From: Vicinamibacteraceae bacterium
Lineage (GTDB): Bacteria; Planctomycetota; Phycisphaerae; Phycisphaerales; UBA5793
Assembly (NCBI GenBank): GCA_011525805.1
Contig: WYBR01000096.1
Location: 1-64,000 of the forward strand
Length of the DNA: 64,000 bases
Direction of reading: 5' to 3'
The first letter of the stretch is position 1; each line of letters starts with the position of its first letter. The notes below the pieces were generated by a model. It was not told the origin of the DNA, ran no database searches, and saw nothing but the letters and a program-made list of their open reading frames with translations. Shown here in pieces: positions 17,317 to 25,752 of the stretch. Position numbers and translations under genes: made by a program.

Positions 17317-17625
17317 ATGACCGAAGCCAAGATCCGAATCCGCATGGAAGCCTACGACCACCAGGCGCTGGACGCCTCGGCCCGCGAGATCGTCGACCAC
17401 GCCAAGCGCACCGGCGCCCGGGTGTCGGGTCCGATCCCGCTGCCGACGCGGATCGAGCGCTACACCGTGCTGCGCGGCCCGCACATCGACAAGAAGTCCC
17501 GCGAGCAGTTTGAGATCCGCACCCATAAGCGCATCATTGACATCCAGGAACCCAACTCCCGCACGGTCGAAGCGCTCAATCGCCTCGTGGTCCCGGCGGG
17601 TGTTTTCGTTAAGATCAAAGCGTGA
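17317..17625 (+). CDS. rpsJ: 30S ribosomal protein S10
   Basis: 102 residues, the usual length. Typical S10 features: [17 protein letters not shown] at the N-terminus, the loop [20 protein letters not shown], and [12 protein letters not shown] near residues 68-80. It sits in the 30S head and, as NusE, binds NusB in antitermination. ATG 17317 follows AGGTGA. It is the first gene of the operon; rpsL, rpsG, fusA and tuf, which often precede it, are absent. Confidence 0.97.
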   Translation: MTEAKIRIRMEAYDHQALDASAREIVDHAKRTGARVSGPIPLPTRIERYTVLRGPHIDKKSREQFEIRTHKRIIDIQEPNSRTVEALNRLVVPAGVFVKIKA

Positions 17626-17681
17626 GTCGAGTTGTCGCCGCGGTCGCCTGAAGAGGCGGCCGTTTGCATTGGTGGGTCGGT

Positions 17682-17702
17682 CGGCCCCGCGTTGCGGGGC
17701 CG
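17682..17702. other. GC-rich hairpin between rpsJ and rplC
   Basis: Stem CGGCCCCGC / GCGGGGCCG with a 3-nt loop. No T-tract follows, so it is not a standard terminator. It lies in an unusually long 190-bp gap and could be an RNA leader or attenuator for rplC. Confidence 0.4.
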
Positions 17703-17815
17703 ATCTCCCGGAAAAACAAGAGGTTTTCAGCCCCGGCCGTGTTTCCCGCTGACGCCGGCGATCGTTCGCCGACCCCTCGCGGGCAACCTCCGGCCCGAAT
17801 CGGAGCATCATCGCC

Positions 17816-18505
17816 ATGAGCAAGGCACTCCTTGGCCGCAAGATCGGCATGTCGCGCTACTTCACCGAGGAAGGGAAGAACGTCCCCGTCACGGTGATCC
17901 AGGCGGGTCCGTGTTTCGTGACCCAGATCAAATCAAAGAACGACCACGGCTACAGCGCGATCCAGATCGGCTTCGAGGACGTTGAGCCGGGGCGGACCAC
18001 GATGCCGCTGATCGGCCACGACGCCAAGGCCGGCGTCAGCCCCAAGAAGTTCCATCGGGAGGTCCGCCTCGATGAGGACGCCAAGGACGCCCAACTCGGC
18101 CAGCAACTCACCGTCGAAGTCTTTGAGGGCACGAAGTTTGTGGATGTGGTTGGGGTGAGCAAAGGCAAGGGCTTCCAGGGCACCATGAAGCGCCACAACT
18201 TCAAAGGCCTGTGCGCTTCGCACGGCACGGAGCGCAAGCACCGCTCGCCCGGGTCGATCGCCGGGCACGCAACCAACCGCGGCACCGGCCCCAAGCCCAA
18301 GAAGGGCAAGAAAATGGCCGGCCACATGGGAGCCGAGCGCGTGACCGCGCGCAACCTCGACGTGGTGGAAATCCAACCGGAAAGAAACATTTTGCTGGTC
18401 AAGGGGGCTGTCCCCGGGCCGAATGGCGGCCTACTCTTCGTCCGCACTTCGGTGCGTCTGGGCCGCTCCAAGCAACTCGCGGTGAGCGGCAAGAAGAAGA
18501 ACTAA
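17816..18505 (+). CDS. rplC: 50S ribosomal protein L3
   Basis: 229 residues. Starts with LGRKIGMSRYFTEEGKNVPV, and carries the central region GVSKGKGFQGTMKRHNF and GSIAGHATNRGTGPKPKKGK that reaches the peptidyl transferase centre, followed by KKMAGHMGAERVTARNL. L3 is one of the first proteins to assemble on 23S rRNA. Gaps of 190 bp before and 254 bp after it are long for this operon. Confidence 0.97.
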   Translation: MSKALLGRKIGMSRYFTEEGKNVPVTVIQAGPCFVTQIKSKNDHGYSAIQIGFEDVEPGRTTMPLIGHDAKAGVSPKKFHREVRLDEDAKDAQLGQQLTVEVFEGTKFVDVVGVSKGKGFQGTMKRHNFKGLCASHGTERKHRSPGSIAGHATNRGTGPKPKKGKKMAGHMGAERVTARNLDVVEIQPERNILLVKGAVPGPNGGLLFVRTSVRLGRSKQLAVSGKKKN

Positions 18506-18759
18506 CTCCAGCAGAGCGAGTGATTTTGGAATTTCGGGCGGGGAGAGCATCCCCCCCGGCCGGGGAAGCCCGACGACTTCATGGGTACTGCCCGGCGACG
18601 ACAGATACAGCAACGCGGCTCAAGCAGCAGCGAACCGAGTCGATTCCTGCCGCGCCGGAACAGTGATGGATGGCGCCGGAGGATAGGCGAAACGAGCCTT
18701 CAACCCGCACGAGAGACACCCGGGTGACTCCCAAGCGGGCGAGGCAAGGTGGAACCACC

Positions 18760-19446
18760 ATGATTGAACTGCCTGTTTACGATTTGGATGGAAAGCAGGT
18801 CGACACGTTCAGCGTCGACGAAGCGCTGCTCGGAGGTGAGATCCGCCCCGCGCTGCTCAAGCAGGCCTACGTCCGCTCCCACGCCAACCGGCGCCAGGGC
18901 TCGGCCCGGACGAAGAACCGCGGCAGGGTCGAAGGCTCGACTCGAAAACTCTTCAAGCAAAAAGGCACGGGCAACGCCCGCCGCGGCACCGTGCGCACCA
19001 ACATCATGAAGGGCGGCGGCGTCGCCTTCGCCAAGACCCGCACCGGCGAGGATTTTCGCAAGGACATGCCCCGCAAGATGCGCCGCCTCGCCAACCGCAA
19101 CGCTCTGCTCGCGAAAGCCGTCGACCAGGAGATCAAGGTCATTGACCGGATCAACCTGGACGCGCCAAAGACCGCCGCATTCAAGTCGATGCTCGAGAAG
19201 GTCGGTATCGACCGCTCCTGCCTCGTCGCGCTCGACTCCGCGAACGTCAACGCCCGCCGCAGCGCCCGCAACCTCGACGGGGTGGACACGATCCGCTGGG
19301 AGCAGTTGAACGCGTTTGAACTGCTCAACCATCGCTACCTCGTGATCGAGAAGGCGCACCTCAAGGCCTTCATCGAAGGCGCGCACTGCACGGGAGGCGC
19401 CGAGGGCGGCGCGCCCGCCCCGGCCGCGAAGAAGGGAGGCCGCTGA
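18760..19446 (+). CDS. rplD: 50S ribosomal protein L4
   Basis: 228 residues from ATG 18760. The start is set by the family N-terminus [14 protein letters not shown]. Typical L4 loop residues follow ([30 protein letters not shown]), which line the nascent-peptide exit tunnel. In some bacteria L4 also represses its own operon; whether it does here is unknown. The last ~20 residues (Gly/Ala/Lys) are an extra tail. The stop overlaps the rplW start by one base (TGATG). Confidence 0.96.
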   Translation: MIELPVYDLDGKQVDTFSVDEALLGGEIRPALLKQAYVRSHANRRQGSARTKNRGRVEGSTRKLFKQKGTGNARRGTVRTNIMKGGGVAFAKTRTGEDFRKDMPRKMRRLANRNALLAKAVDQEIKVIDRINLDAPKTAAFKSMLEKVGIDRSCLVALDSANVNARRSARNLDGVDTIRWEQLNAFELLNHRYLVIEKAHLKAFIEGAHCTGGAEGGAPAPAAKKGGR

Positions 19447-19721
19447 TGGAAGCCACCACCGTCATCCGCAAGCCGCTGGTCACGGAGAAGAACTCGGCCG
19501 CGGCGGAGGAGAACCGCTACGTCTTCGAGGTCGATCGACGTGCGACCAAGCAGGACATCAAGCGCGCCGTTGAAGAACTCTACAAGGTGCGCGTGACGAG
19601 CGTGAACACCGCCAATCGCATCGGCAAGGTCCGCCGCACGCGGTTCGGCTACACGAGGACGCTGGACCTGCACAAGGCCGTCGTGCGGGTGCATCCCGAC
19701 GACCGGATTGAACTGTTTTGA
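19446..19721 (+). CDS. rplW: 50S ribosomal protein L23
   Basis: 91 residues, normal length. Opening [19 protein letters not shown] and the central [20 protein letters not shown] are diagnostic. L23 sits at the tunnel exit and docks trigger factor and SRP. Overlaps rplD by 1 bp. Confidence 0.96.
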   Translation: MEATTVIRKPLVTEKNSAAAEENRYVFEVDRRATKQDIKRAVEELYKVRVTSVNTANRIGKVRRTRFGYTRTLDLHKAVVRVHPDDRIELF

Positions 19722-19769
19722 AGCCGGCGTCGCGGCGACGGGCCGCGGCGCGACCAGAGGATTTGAGCC

Positions 19770-20624
19770 ATGCCGATTCGAGTCTACAAAAGAACCAGCG
19801 CCGGGCGGAGGAACTCCTCGGTCAACCTCCACGCCGAGGTGACCAAGCAGACGCCTGAGAAGTCGCTGCTGCGCCGCTATTCGAAGACGGCCGGGCGCAA
19901 CAACCAGGGCAAGATCACCGCGTGGGGTCGCGGCGGCGGGCACAAGCGGCGCTACCGCGCCATCGACTGGAAGCGACATCTCGACGATGTCCCCGCGAAG
20001 GTCGTCGGCGTCGAGTACGACCCGAACCGCTCGGCCCACCTCGCGCTGCTCGAGTACGCCGGCGGGGAGCGGCGCTACATCATCGCGCCCAAGGGGATCA
20101 AGGACGGCGAAGTGCTCCTGAGCAGCCGCCAGCGCATCGAGCCCAAGGTCGGCAACTGCATGCCGCTCAAGTACATCCCCACCGGCCTGAACGTGCACTG
20201 CCTCGAGATGGTGCCGGGCAAGGGCGGGCAACTCTGCCGCGCCGCGGGTATGTCGGCCCGCCTGACGAACCGTGAGGAGAAGTGGGCGACGCTGGTGATG
20301 CCCTCGGGCGAGATCCGGCAGGTTTCCATCGAGTGCCGCGCGACCATCGGCGAGGTCGGCAACACCGATCACCAGCAGGTGCGCCTGGGCAAGGCCGGCC
20401 GCAGCCGGCACCGCGGCCGCAAACCCAAGACGCGCGGCGTGGTGCGCAATCACTACGACCATCCGCTGGGCGGCGGCGAAGGCAAGTCCAAGGGCGGCCG
20501 CGCCCCCGCCAGCAAGACCGGCGTCTTTGCCAAGGGCGGACGGACGCGCAAGCGCAAACTCGCCTCCGCCAAGCGGATCATCCGGCGCCGCCGCAGCAAG
20601 CGCTACGGGCAACTGACGCTCTGA
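19770..20624 (+). CDS. rplB: 50S ribosomal protein L2
   Basis: 284 residues. Recognised by VYKRTSAGRRNSSVNLHAEV, GRNNQGKITAWGRGGGHKRR and VRNHYDHPLGGGEGKSKGG; the last contains the conserved His region near the peptidyl transferase centre. L2 binds 23S rRNA and is required for subunit joining. ATG 19770 follows AGAGGA. Confidence 0.97.
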   Translation: MPIRVYKRTSAGRRNSSVNLHAEVTKQTPEKSLLRRYSKTAGRNNQGKITAWGRGGGHKRRYRAIDWKRHLDDVPAKVVGVEYDPNRSAHLALLEYAGGERRYIIAPKGIKDGEVLLSSRQRIEPKVGNCMPLKYIPTGLNVHCLEMVPGKGGQLCRAAGMSARLTNREEKWATLVMPSGEIRQVSIECRATIGEVGNTDHQQVRLGKAGRSRHRGRKPKTRGVVRNHYDHPLGGGEGKSKGGRAPASKTGVFAKGGRTRKRKLASAKRIIRRRRSKRYGQLTL

Positions 20625-20681
20625 GGAATCGAATCGACGCGGCGGGCGGATTCGTCCCGCCGGTCAAGAGGAACGTGAATC

Positions 20682-20972
20682 ATGGCTCGATCACTGAAAA
20701 AAGGCCCCTTCGTCGAAGAGCATCTCTTCAACAAGGTGATGAGGATGTCCCAGGGAGGACGGCGCGAGCCGATCAAGACCTGGTCGCGCCGCTGCACCAT
20801 CGTTCCCGAGTTCGTCGGGCACACCTTCAAGGTGCACAACGGCCGGTCGTTCCTGGACGTCTTCGTGACGGAAGACATGGTGGGGCACAAACTCGGCGAG
20901 TTCAGCCCCACCCGGCAGTTCCGGGGCCACACGAACAAGAAGGAAGGCATCGTCTCCGGCGCCAAGGGCTGA
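20682..20972 (+). CDS. rpsS: 30S ribosomal protein S19
   Basis: 96 residues. [18 protein letters not shown] at the N-terminus, then [20 protein letters not shown] and [16 protein letters not shown], all standard. S19 is in the 30S head with S13. ATG 20682 follows AAGAGGA. Confidence 0.97.
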   Translation: MARSLKKGPFVEEHLFNKVMRMSQGGRREPIKTWSRRCTIVPEFVGHTFKVHNGRSFLDVFVTEDMVGHKLGEFSPTRQFRGHTNKKEGIVSGAKG

Positions 20973-21001
20973 GCAGGCGCCGAACGAGAGGTTGACGCAT
21001 C

Positions 21002-21535
21002 ATGATTCTGAACGCACAACGATTCAACGCGGTGATGAAGGCCGCCGGGGCAAGCCCTGAGGACCTCGCGGCCGCCATCAGGCGGCCGGGGATCAACGCC
21101 GTCTCCGCGCTGCGCAACTGGTCGAAGGGCAACTACAAGCCGGCGCCGAAGCGCGAGGACATCCGCGCCCTCGCCGCCGCGCTTCGCGTCGGCGTGAGCG
21201 ACATCGCCGACTTCGACGGCGCGCACAAGTGGGCGCGGATTTCGCCCCGAAAGGTGCGGCTGGTGTCTGACCTCATCCGCGGCCGCGACATCGACACCGC
21301 CCTCACCGTGCTCAAATTCAGCAAGAAGCGGGCGGCGGTGTTCGTTCGCAAGGCCCTCGAGTCGGCCATCGCCTCGGCGGAAGACAATGAGGCTGATCTC
21401 AGCCGCCTCGTCGTCAGCGAGTCGCGCGTCGACGAGGGGCCGACGATGAAGCGCTTCCAGCCCAAGGACCGGGGCCGGGCGCACCCCATCATGAAGCGGT
21501 CCAGCCACGTGCGCGTCGCGGTGGCGGTCGCTTAG
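21002..21535 (+). CDS. rplV: 50S ribosomal protein L22 with N-terminal helix-turn-helix extension
   Basis: 177 residues, against about 110-120 for the family. Residues ~72-177 are normal L22 ([20 protein letters not shown], then [17 protein letters not shown] and the hairpin [16 protein letters not shown]). Residues 1-71 form an extra domain with an XRE-like pattern: [20 protein letters not shown], then [17 protein letters not shown] and [21 protein letters not shown] upstream of ATG 21002 and the lack of a good internal start indicate that the extension is translated. A role in binding the operon DNA or mRNA would be speculative. Confidence 0.93.
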   Translation: MILNAQRFNAVMKAAGASPEDLAAAIRRPGINAVSALRNWSKGNYKPAPKREDIRALAAALRVGVSDIADFDGAHKWARISPRKVRLVSDLIRGRDIDTALTVLKFSKKRAAVFVRKALESAIASAEDNEADLSRLVVSESRVDEGPTMKRFQPKDRGRAHPIMKRSSHVRVAVAVA

Positions 21536-21623
21536 GCAGGAGCAGGCCGGCGCGGCGCCGAAGCGCCCGCCCGCGAGAGACGAGACTCGGGGCCGCGGCC
21601 CCAGGAAACGGACTGGTCGAACC

Positions 21624-22322
21624 ATGGGACAGAAGTGTCATCCGCTCGGATTCAGGGTCGGCATCACCGAGCCGCATCGCAGCCGCTGGTACGCGCCCAA
21701 GGCGCTCTACGGCGAGTTGCTCGTGGAGGACTTCCGCATCCGCGAGTACGTGGACAAGCGCCTCAACCGCACGCCGCCCTTCGCCGCCGTCTCCGAGATT
21801 CACATCGAGCGGACGCGGCAGGAACTCTCGATCGTCCTCAAGACGGCGCGGCCGGGTCTGGTCATCGGCCCGCGCGGCGCCGAGGTCGAGAAACTCCAGC
21901 AGGATCTCCAGACCATGACCGGCCGCCAGGTCTCGATCAAGATCGTCGAGATCAAGAGCCCGGACACGAACGCGAAACTCATCGCCGAGGGAATCGCGGA
22001 GCAGTTGAAGAAGCGGGCGAGTTTCCGCCGCATCCTCAAGATGCGCGCCGAGGGCGCGATGCAGGCGGGAGCCAAGGGGGTCAAGATCAGCGTCTCGGGC
22101 CGTCTCGGCGGCGCCGAGATGAGCCGCAGCCTCACCGTCGCCCTCGGGTCCATCCCGCTCCAGACGCTGCAGGCGAACGTGGATTACGGCTTTGCGCCGA
22201 GTTTCACCAAGTCCGGGACGATCGGCGTGAAGGTGTGGGTGTACAAGGGTCTCTACGAAGCGAGCGAGGAGGCCGAGTCCACCGCGGCCGGCGGCCGGGC
22301 CCGTGCGCGAGGACGGCGTTGA
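21624..22322 (+). CDS. rpsC: 30S ribosomal protein S3
   Basis: 232 residues. Opening GQKCHPLGFRVGITEPHRSR, a KH domain with LVIGPRGAEVEKLQQDL around residues 72-90, and the C-terminal domain RILKMRAEGAMQAGAKGVKI, KISVSGRLGGAEMSR. S3 lines the mRNA entry tunnel. The C-terminus is Arg-rich. Confidence 0.97.
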   Translation: MGQKCHPLGFRVGITEPHRSRWYAPKALYGELLVEDFRIREYVDKRLNRTPPFAAVSEIHIERTRQELSIVLKTARPGLVIGPRGAEVEKLQQDLQTMTGRQVSIKIVEIKSPDTNAKLIAEGIAEQLKKRASFRRILKMRAEGAMQAGAKGVKISVSGRLGGAEMSRSLTVALGSIPLQTLQANVDYGFAPSFTKSGTIGVKVWVYKGLYEASEEAESTAAGGRARARGRR

Positions 22323-22384
22323 CCGCCGAGTGTGATTCCGCTTGCGCCGCGGCGCAAGTCCGCCAGACGAGAGGATGAGTTCCG

Positions 22385-22804
22385 ATGCCTCGAATGCCCA
22401 AGAGAATGAAGTTCCGCAAGCAGCAGCGCGGCCGCCTGCGCGGCAATGCGACTGCGGGCAACTACGTCGCCTACGGCGACTTCGGCCTGCAGTCGCTCGA
22501 GCACGCCTGGGTCAGCGCCCGGCAACTCGAGGCCGGCCGCGTCGCCTGCACCCACTTCCTCCAGCGCGAGGGCAAGGTCTTCATTCGCGTCTTCCCCGAC
22601 AAGCCGATTTCGAAAAAGCCCATCGAGACGCGCATGGGCAAGGGCAAGGCTGAAACCGAGTACTGGGCCGCGCGCGTCAAGCCCGGCACCGTGCTCTTCG
22701 AGATCGCCGGCGTGCCCCACGAGGCGGCGCAGGGCGCCCTGGCTCGCGTCGCCATGAAGATGCCCGTCCGCTGCCGGCTCATCACGAGGCGACTGACCGT
22801 TTGA
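22385..22804 (+). CDS. rplP: 50S ribosomal protein L16
   Basis: 139 residues. MPKRMKFRKQQRGRLRG opens the protein, followed by GDFGLQSLEHAWVSARQLEA, RVFPDKPISKKPIETRMGKG and KPGTVLFEIAGVP, all diagnostic. L16 lies at the A-site side of the 50S subunit near 5S rRNA. ATG 22385. Confidence 0.97.
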   Translation: MPRMPKRMKFRKQQRGRLRGNATAGNYVAYGDFGLQSLEHAWVSARQLEAGRVACTHFLQREGKVFIRVFPDKPISKKPIETRMGKGKAETEYWAARVKPGTVLFEIAGVPHEAAQGALARVAMKMPVRCRLITRRLTV

Positions 22805-22855
22805 CGAACCCGAGCGCAGCGCCGCGGCGATCCGCTCCAGAATCGGGAACACGAC

Positions 22856-23062
22856 ATGAAGGCCAAAGAAGCACACAAACTGAGCGATGAGGAAGTGGCG
22901 GTCGAGATCGATCGCATCCGGCGCCACCTCTTCGAACTTCGCACCCAGGCCGTCACCGAGAAGATCGAGGACTCATCGCAGTTTCCCAAGAACCGCAAGG
23001 ACGTGGCGCGGCTGCTCACGGAGCGCCGTCGACGCGAGATCGAAAGGCAGAGCCAGTCATGA
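22856..23062 (+). CDS. rpmC: 50S ribosomal protein L29
   Basis: 68 residues. Two-helix coiled hairpin typical of L29: EVAVEIDRIRRHLFELRTQA and the ending KDVARLLTERRRREIERQ. It sits by the exit tunnel next to L23. Its stop overlaps the rpsQ start by 4 bp (ATGA). Confidence 0.94.
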   Translation: MKAKEAHKLSDEEVAVEIDRIRRHLFELRTQAVTEKIEDSSQFPKNRKDVARLLTERRRREIERQSQS

Positions 23063-23379
23063 CCACCGCCGCCCCCGCCAGCAAGTCACGCCGCGTGCGG
23101 CCCCTCGAGGAGGGCATCGTCGATCGCGCCTCGAACGACAAGACCCGCCGCGTGCGCATCGAGTTCCAGGTGCGCCACCCGAAGTACGGCAAGTTCATCA
23201 AGCGCCGGGCGTTCCGCACCGTCCACGACGAGAAGAACGTCAGCGCCGTGGGGGATCGCGTCGAGATCATGCCCTGTCGCCCGATGAGCAAGACCAAGCG
23301 GTGGAAGGTGGTCCGCGTGCTCGCGGCCGCGGTGGGAGAAGTGTCGCTCCACGACGAGGGGCAGGGCGTCGTCGCCTGA
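23059..23379 (+). CDS. rpsQ: 30S ribosomal protein S17
   Basis: 106 residues, slightly longer than usual because of Ala/Arg-rich ends. OB-fold core: LEEGIVDRASNDKTRRVRIE, KYGKFIKRRAFRTVHDE, GDRVEIMPCRPMSKTKRWKV. S17 is a primary 16S rRNA-binding protein. Confidence 0.95.
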   Translation: MTTAAPASKSRRVRPLEEGIVDRASNDKTRRVRIEFQVRHPKYGKFIKRRAFRTVHDEKNVSAVGDRVEIMPCRPMSKTKRWKVVRVLAAAVGEVSLHDEGQGVVA

Positions 23380-23438
23380 TTGCACGACCATCGATCGCGT
23401 CGCTGCGGCGCCGCGGTCTGAGATGAACGGATCAAGCC

Positions 23439-23825
23439 ATGCTGCAACAAGAAGCCAGAGTCGAAGTCGCGGACAACACGGGCGCCAAGGTCGCCTACAT
23501 CATCCGCGTGCTGGGCGGGTCGACCTCCCGGGGCCGCTTCACGCGGCGCACCGCCGGCGTGGGAGACCGCGTCATCTGCGCCGTCAAGAAGGCCCTGCCC
23601 GGAGGCGACGTCAAGGCCGGCGACAAGGTCAAGGCCGTCGTCGTCCGCACCGCCTATCCAACACGCCGTCCGGACGGCTCGCTCATCCGGTTCGACAACT
23701 CCGCCGTCGTCCTCATCAACGACGACGGCAATCCCAAGGGCACGCGCATCTTCGGCGCCGTCGCCCGCGAACTCCGCGAGAAGAACTACCTCAAGATCGT
23801 CTCGCTTGCCACGGAGGTGCTCTGA
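23439..23825 (+). CDS. rplN: 50S ribosomal protein L14
   Basis: 128 residues. [17 protein letters not shown] opening, then [40 protein letters not shown] and [18 protein letters not shown], all family hallmarks. L14 contributes to intersubunit bridges. Confidence 0.96.
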   Translation: MLQQEARVEVADNTGAKVAYIIRVLGGSTSRGRFTRRTAGVGDRVICAVKKALPGGDVKAGDKVKAVVVRTAYPTRRPDGSLIRFDNSAVVLINDDGNPKGTRIFGAVARELREKNYLKIVSLATEVL

Positions 23826-23827
23826 TC

Positions 23828-24331
23828 ATGCCCGCCCACGTCCGCAGCGGCGACACGGTGATGGTGACGGCCGGCTCCGATCGGGGCCGGACCGGCACCG
23901 TCCTCAAGGTCATCCCCGCAAAGAGCCAGGTCATCGTGCAGGGGCTCAACACCCGCACCAAGCACCTCAAGCCCTCGCAGACCAATCCGCAGGGCGGGGT
24001 CATCACGCGCGAGATGCCCATTCACCTCTCCAACGTCAGCCCCGTCGTGGACGGCAAGCCGACGCGCGTTCGATTCGCCGTCAAGAGCGACGGGTCGAAG
24101 GTGCGCGTCGCGGCCCGTGGCGGGCAGGAACTCGGCGTCGTTCACGGGCCGCGCGAGTCGCGCGGCCCGGCGGGCGCATCACCCGGCCCTTCGCGGCGGG
24201 TCGCCTCGAAGAAGAAGCCCGCGCGGCGCAAGGGCGGCGCCAAGGCCGGCGGCAAGGCCGCTGCGGGCAAGTCCGCCAGCCGCAAAGCCGCCAGCAGCAC
24301 CAAGAAGACCGGCACCGGAAGGAAAACCTGA
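23828..24331 (+). CDS. rplX: 50S ribosomal protein L24 with Lys/Ala-rich C-terminal tail
   Basis: 167 residues against ~105 usual. Residues 1-100 are normal L24: VRSGDTVMVTAGSDRGRTGT (KOW motif), VQGLNTRTKHLKPSQTNPQG, and MPIHLSNVSPV. The last ~60 residues are a basic, Ala/Gly/Ser/Lys tail (VASKKKPARRKGGAKAGGKA, SASRKAASSTKKTGTGRKT) like histone H1 or nucleoid-associated tails. The start is ATG 23828, 2 bp after the rplN stop. L24 initiates 50S assembly; the tail may bind rRNA or other nucleic acid. Confidence 0.94.
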   Translation: MPAHVRSGDTVMVTAGSDRGRTGTVLKVIPAKSQVIVQGLNTRTKHLKPSQTNPQGGVITREMPIHLSNVSPVVDGKPTRVRFAVKSDGSKVRVAARGGQELGVVHGPRESRGPAGASPGPSRRVASKKKPARRKGGAKAGGKAAAGKSASRKAASSTKKTGTGRKT

Positions 24332-24377
24332 GCGACCCGGGACTCAACCAACCGCCTCCACGACTGGATGATCGACC

Positions 24378-24968
24378 ATGACAGCAACCGCCGCACCAAC
24401 GCGAATCAAAACCGCCCTTCAGGAGAAGTTCGAGAAGGAAGTTCTTCCCAAGGTGAAGGAGAAGTTCGGCATCACGAACCCGATGGCGCTGCCGCGCCTC
24501 GAGAAGGTCGTGATCAACACCGGCATGGGCAAGCAACTCGAGAACAACAAACTCAAGCCCGAGATCCGCGACGCGGTGCTCGGCACGCTCGCCGCCGTCT
24601 CCGGCCAGAAGCCCGTGTTGCTCACCGCCAAGAAGTCGGTGGCGAACTTCAAGGTGCGCGAGGGCGCGACCTCCGCGGCGATGGTCACGCTGCGGCGCGA
24701 CCGCATGTGGAGCCTGCTCCAGCGCGTCATTCACCTCGCCATCCCCCGCGTCAAGGACTTCCGCGGCCTCAAGGACACCTCCTTCGACAAGCAGGGCAAC
24801 TACTCCTTCGGCTTCAGCGAGCAGGCCGTCTTCCCCGAGATCGACATGGGCAAGGTGACCTTCTCGCACGGCATGCACATCAACATCTCGTTCCGCAACT
24901 CCAATCCAGCCATCAGCCGCTTCGTCCTCGCCGAACTCGGCTGGCCCTTCAAGCGCGAGGACTCGTAA
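24378..24968 (+). CDS. rplE: 50S ribosomal protein L5
   Basis: 196 residues. Recognised by [55 protein letters not shown], and [18 protein letters not shown]5 binds 5S rRNA and contacts P-site tRNA. ATG 24378. Confidence 0.97.
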   Translation: MTATAAPTRIKTALQEKFEKEVLPKVKEKFGITNPMALPRLEKVVINTGMGKQLENNKLKPEIRDAVLGTLAAVSGQKPVLLTAKKSVANFKVREGATSAAMVTLRRDRMWSLLQRVIHLAIPRVKDFRGLKDTSFDKQGNYSFGFSEQAVFPEIDMGKVTFSHGMHINISFRNSNPAISRFVLAELGWPFKREDS

Positions 24969-25014
24969 GCGACGCAAGGCCTCAGGCGCGGCCCGGCCGC
25001 GAAGGAACCAATCA

Positions 25015-25200
25015 ATGGCGACGAAAGCACAAATGGCCAAGTTGAAGCGACCGCCGAAGTTCTCGACGCGCAAGGTGCGCCGCTGCGAGATCACCGGCCG
25101 GGCGCGGGGCGTGTACCGCAAGTTCCGCGTCAGCCGCATCATGCTCCGCGAACTCGCCCACCAGGGGCTTATCCCCGGCATGCGCAAGGCGAGTTGGTAA
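25015..25200 (+). CDS. rpsN: 30S ribosomal protein S14, short form with degraded zinc site
   Basis: 61 residues, the length of the short zinc-binding (type Z) S14. The alignable core is [20 protein letters not shown], then [20 protein letters not shown]. In zinc-binding S14 the pattern is CxxC...CxxC. Here only the first Cys (residue ~24) remains; the other positions read Thr, Ser and Met. So this is a short S14 that should not bind zinc through the usual site. S14 is in the 30S head beside S3 and S10. Confidence 0.93.
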   Translation: MATKAQMAKLKRPPKFSTRKVRRCEITGRARGVYRKFRVSRIMLRELAHQGLIPGMRKASW

Positions 25201-25216
25201 ACACGCTCAGGCCAAA

Positions 25217-25239
25217 GCCCACGTTCAATGAACGTGGGC
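25217..25239. repeat. Palindrome of the TCAnTGA family between rpsN and rpsH
   Basis: Perfect 11-bp arms (GCCCACGTTCA and TGAACGTGGGC) around one central A. It lies 16 bp after the rpsN stop and 40 bp before the rpsH start. There is no T-tract. Almost the same sequence recurs at 52206-52226. Confidence 0.7.
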
Positions 25240-25279
25240 CTCGGACCTGCGATTGAAAGCATCCAAGAGGGTTTGACTG

Positions 25280-25678
25280 ATGTCATTCAACGACCCGATT
25301 TCCGACCTGCTCACGCGCATTCGCAACGGCCTGCAGAACCGCGCGGGAACCGTCAACTGCATCAACAGCCGCGTCTGCCGCGGCGTCTGCGACGTGCTGC
25401 GCGACGAAGGCTACATCGAGCGCTACGACGTCATCGACAACGGCCTGGGCGGGTTGATCCGCGTGCACCTCAAATACGGCCCGCGCGGCGAGACGGTCTT
25501 GCACAACCTGCGGCGCGAGAGCAAGCCCGGTCGGCGCGTCTACACCGGCGTGGACAACCTCAAGCGCCCGCTCGATGGCCTGGGCATCTCCATCGTGTCC
25601 ACCAGCCGCGGCGTGCTCAGCGATCGCAAGTGTCGGGAATTCAAGGTCGGAGGCGAGTTGCTGGCGACGGTCGATTGA
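25280..25678 (+). CDS. rpsH: 30S ribosomal protein S8
   Basis: 132 residues. DPISDLLTRIRNGLQNRAGT opens it, and the C-terminal GLGISIVSTSRGVLSDRKCR is diagnostic. S8 binds the central domain of 16S rRNA and in E. coli represses the spc operon near L5; whether the 25217 palindrome affects this here is unknown. Confidence 0.96.
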   Translation: MSFNDPISDLLTRIRNGLQNRAGTVNCINSRVCRGVCDVLRDEGYIERYDVIDNGLGGLIRVHLKYGPRGETVLHNLRRESKPGRRVYTGVDNLKRPLDGLGISIVSTSRGVLSDRKCREFKVGGELLATVD

Positions 25679-25752
25679 CCCGCGCACGGTCCGGCCGGCC
25701 GATCCGCTGCCGCGGGCCGGTCGAGCCCGGAGGCGCGGCAGGAGTATGAACC

